Assembly (NCBI GenBank): GCA_019313025.1
Contig: JAFDCA010000657.1
Coordinates: 1 to 8,683, forward strand
Length of the DNA stretch: 8,683 nucleotides
Origin: Deltaproteobacteria bacterium
GTDB lineage: Bacteria; Desulfobacterota; Desulfobacteria; Desulfobacterales; UBA11574
Direction: 5' to 3'
This document shows, piece by piece, positions 7,123 to 8,683 of the stretch. Made by a program: the position numbers and the translations under genes. Within the stretch, counting starts at the first letter, position 1. The number at the start of each line of letters is the position of its first letter. The notes beneath the pieces are model-generated. The model was not told the DNA's origin. It made no database searches and saw only the letters and a program-made list of their open reading frames with translations.

Positions 7123-7523
7123 TATCTCGCTGAAAAAGTAATAAAAGCTTTGTTTATAGGAGCTTAATGCAACCTTATTCGGTATTCATTTTTCGAAAAT
7201 GATACCATTCCAATAATTTTTCTTGCTTTTATAATGATATGGGGTTTAATTAAGCAAATAATATGCCAAAAGAAGACAGATCAGGAGGTATAAATAAAAA
7301 CTGTAAAAACAATTACATAAGAAATTATTTTGAGATAATGAGGTGCGTCTTTTAATTTTGTTGTCAATTTATGATCACCATCGAGACAGTATGTGACAAA
7401 AAATTATCAACCTGTCATAGGCAAAATAACTTGAAAAAAGGAGTAAAAGGCAGTATTTCTTTCAATATTATCGATTATTCGTTATATTTGGTAATTATTG
7501 TTATAAAAAGCTAAATATTAGAC

Positions 7524-7552
7524 TTGATAAAAAATAAAAATATCAGTAAAAG
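7524..7552 (+). promoter_or_regulatory. Candidate promoter of the tRNA-tuf cluster
   Basis: TTGATA (7524-7529) is followed after 17 bp by TAAAAG (7547-7552), about 36 bp before the first tRNA. The spacing is ideal and the -35 box is good (5 of 6), but the -10 box matches only 4 of 6. In such AT-rich DNA this could be chance. Confidence 0.3.
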
Positions 7553-7588
7553 AAACAGTTTTATGAGAGAAAGGTTAGAAAATGTGCT

Positions 7589-7664
7589 GCCAGAGTAGCT
7601 CAGTTGGTAGAGCGCCTCACTTGTAATGAGGATGTCGCGGGTTCAACTCCTGTCTCTGGCTCCA
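7589..7664 (+). tRNA. tRNA-Thr (anticodon TGT)
   Basis: A 76-nt cloverleaf with acceptor stem GCCAGAG/CTCTGGC, D-arm AGCTCAGTTGGTAGAGC, anticodon stem CCTCA/TGAGG with loop CTTGTAA (anticodon TGT at 7622-7624), T-loop GTTCAACTC, discriminator T and an encoded CCA. It is the first gene of the tRNA-tuf cluster. Confidence 0.97.
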
Positions 7665-7683
7665 TATATGATAATATAATTCA

Positions 7684-7768
7684 GGTGGGGTTCCCGAGTG
7701 GTCAAAGGGAACAGACTGTAAATCTGTCGGCGAAGCCTTCGGAGGTTCAAATCCTCCCCCCACCACCA
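7684..7768 (+). tRNA. tRNA-Tyr (anticodon GTA)
   Basis: An 85-nt class II tRNA with a long variable arm (CGGCGAAGCCTTCGG region), acceptor stem GGTGGGG/CCCCACC, anticodon loop CTGTAAA (anticodon GTA at 7718-7720), T-loop GGTTCAAATCC, discriminator A and an encoded CCA. It lies 19 nt after tRNA-Thr. Confidence 0.97.
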
Positions 7769-7933
7769 GCCTCAAAGTAGGTCGTATGTAGGAGATTTCG
7801 GTTGATTTAGCGAAATCGACAGAGACTACATGGCTTCTTTCATAAATCTATACTACACATTTTGAGGACACTTATTTTTTCAAAATCATCATTAAACAAG
7901 AGGTTCTATACAGGGTATCTTTATGTTATATGA
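7769..7933 (+). other. Long tRNA-Tyr to tRNA-Gly spacer with an alternative hairpin
   Basis: The spacer is 165 nt, against 19 and 54 nt for the other two tRNA gaps. It contains ATGTAG (7786-7791) facing CTACAT (7826-7831). Between them two exclusive inner stems are possible: GATTTCG (7794-7800) with CGAAATC (7811-7817), or GTTGATTT (7801-7808) with AAATCGAC (7813-7820) including one G-U pair. No T run follows, so it is not a standard terminator. It may be an RNA processing site or an unrecognised small RNA. Confidence 0.5.
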
Positions 7934-8009
7934 GCGGGAGTAGCTCAGTTGGTAGAGCTCTAGCCTTCCAAGCTGGATGTAGCGAGTTCGAGTCTCGTCT
8001 CCCGCTCCA
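7934..8009 (+). tRNA. tRNA-Gly (anticodon TCC)
   Basis: A 76-nt cloverleaf with acceptor stem GCGGGAG/CTCCCGC, anticodon loop CTTCCAA (anticodon TCC at 7967-7969), T-loop GTTCGAGTC, discriminator T and an encoded CCA. Confidence 0.97.
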
Positions 8010-8063
8010 AATTAAAAATAGACTGCATTAACAATTTTCCATACAGCATCATAAGACATAATT

Positions 8064-8140
8064 GCCCACGTAGCTCAGTCGGTAGAGCGCTTCCTTGGTA
8101 AGGAAGAGGTTCACCGGTTCAATCCCGGTCGTGGGCTCCA
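8064..8140 (+). tRNA. tRNA-Thr (anticodon GGT)
   Basis: A 77-nt cloverleaf with acceptor stem GCCCACG/CGTGGGC, anticodon stem CTTCC/GGAAG with loop TTGGTAA (anticodon GGT at 8097-8099), T-loop GTTCAATCC, discriminator T and an encoded CCA. It is the last tRNA before tuf and the second threonine tRNA of the cluster, reading ACC and ACU codons while the first reads ACA and ACG. Confidence 0.96.
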
Positions 8141-8237
8141 TGATTTCAGACAATAGGGCGCAGAGGGGAAAATTTTGAAGAGGATGAAATTGTTTAAAGC
8201 CAAAGCACCTTGCTAAAAATCAATTCAAACAAAGTAT

Positions 8238-8243
8238 GGGAGG
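8238..8243 (+). promoter_or_regulatory. Ribosome binding site of tuf
   Basis: GGGAGG, a strong Shine-Dalgarno match, lies 9 nt before the ATG of tuf and fixes that start. Confidence 0.8.
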
Positions 8244-8252
8244 ATTTCGAAG

Positions 8253-8683
8253 ATGGGTAAGGTAAAGTTTGAGAGGACCAAGCCGCATGTAAATGTCGGA
8301 ACGATTGGTCATATCGATCACGGCAAGACGACTTTGACGGCGGCGATAACGAAGCATATGGGTATGAAGGGGATGGCGGAGTTTGTTCCATTTGATCAGA
8401 TAGACAAGGCCCCTGAGGAGAAGGAGCGAGGAATAACCATAGCGACGGCGCATGTTGAGTATGAGACGGCGAATCGTCATTATGCACATGTGGATTGTCC
8501 GGGTCATGCGGATTACATTAAGAACATGATAACGGGTGCGGCGCAGATGGACGGTGCCATTTTGGTTGTTGGGGCCGATGATGGTCCGATGCCTCAGACA
8601 CGTGAGCACATATTGTTGGCGCGTCAGGTGGGGGTTCCCCAGATGGTTGTATTTTTAAACAAGTGTGACATGGTGGATGATGA
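8253..8683 (+). CDS. tuf: Translation elongation factor Tu (5' part, cut by the window end)
   Basis: The first 143 codons of EF-Tu, the GTPase that carries aminoacyl-tRNA to the ribosome. The P-loop GHIDHGKT (19-26), switch I region [17 protein letters not shown]3 motif DCPGH in switch II and G4 motif NKCD are all intact; domains 2 and 3 lie beyond the window. The start ATG 8253 gives the family N-terminus [20 protein letters not shown], and GGGAGG lies 9 nt upstream (8238-8243). It lies 112 nt after tRNA-Thr with no terminator between, so it is probably co-transcribed with the four tRNAs, as tufB is in E. coli. In related bacteria rpmG, tRNA-Trp, secE and nusG often come next; that is an expectation and cannot be seen here. 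Confidence 0.97.
   Translation, partial: MGKVKFERTKPHVNVGTIGHIDHGKTTLTAAITKHMGMKGMAEFVPFDQIDKAPEEKERGITIATAHVEYETANRHYAHVDCPGHADYIKNMITGAAQMDGAILVVGADDGPMPQTREHILLARQVGVPQMVVFLNKCDMVDD

Larger units (their letters stand above)
7033..7588. other. Long AT-rich intergenic region before the tRNA-tuf cluster
   Basis: About 550 bp with no supportable gene. Its left part carries the mltD promoter, and its right part should carry the promoter of the tRNA-tuf cluster. A 30-codon ORF at 7263-7355 has no ribosome site, and an AGGAGGT at about 7284-7290 has no start codon after it. TATAAT at 7230-7235 lacks a fitting -35 box. Confidence 0.5.

Noticed and set aside
7263..7355. A 30-codon ORF in the long intergenic region, with an AGGAGGT motif inside it.
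   Set aside because: No ribosome site before it, Asn/Lys-rich composition expected of AT-rich DNA, and the AGGAGGT has no start codon downstream.
8194..8609. Minus-strand ORFs of 97 and 129 codons opposite tuf.
   Set aside because: They are shadows of the tuf coding frame, which has clear EF-Tu motifs on the plus strand.

Overview
The window looks like chromosomal DNA of a sulfate-reducing deltaproteobacterium (Desulfobacterota, Desulfobacteraceae-like). This is an inference from the protein types (DUF166, DUF374 acyltransferase, MltD with three LysM repeats), the tRNA-tuf cluster, and what appears to be a selenocysteine-decoding gene, since selenoproteins are common in that group. No phage, transposon, CRISPR or plasmid feature was seen.

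Left part (143-2719, minus strand): an ABC-F ATPase gene is followed after 9 nt by a DUF166-family gene. The DUF166 gene carries an in-frame TGA at 464-466. The same reading frame continues past it for 106 codons with the conserved C-terminal half of the family. A hairpin begins 10 nt after the TGA, and its tip, GCAGGUCUGC, is identical to the tip I remember for the E. coli fdhF selenocysteine insertion element. I therefore annotate one 230-residue selenoprotein (Sec124, next to Cys125) rather than two broken ORFs. This is the main finding of the window.

Middle part (2720-7014): a 505-bp AT-rich intergenic region with two inverted repeats precedes a plus-strand DUF374 lysophospholipid-acyltransferase-like gene (3225-3911). 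Its stop codon directly abuts the stop codon of a minus-strand three-gene operon: an MltD-type lytic transglycosylase lipoprotein, a glyoxalase II-like metallo-beta-lactamase-fold hydrolase, and a SprT-like zinc metalloprotein. The first two of these apparently start at TTG. A good sigma70-type promoter for this operon lies at 7090-7117, and its -35 box sits inside a perfect 7-bp inverted repeat.

Right part (7033-8683): about 550 bp of AT-rich non-coding DNA leads into a plus-strand cluster tRNA-Thr(UGU), tRNA-Tyr(GUA), tRNA-Gly(UCC), tRNA-Thr(GGU) and then tuf (EF-Tu, cut by the window end). This is the gene order of the E. coli thrU-tyrU-glyT-thrT-tufB operon. The Tyr-Gly spacer is unusually long (165 nt) and holds a hairpin that can fold in two alternative ways.

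The cell-envelope genes (MltD, DUF374 acyltransferase) and the translation genes (ABC-F, tRNAs, EF-Tu) are adjacent, but I see no evidence that they form one pathway.
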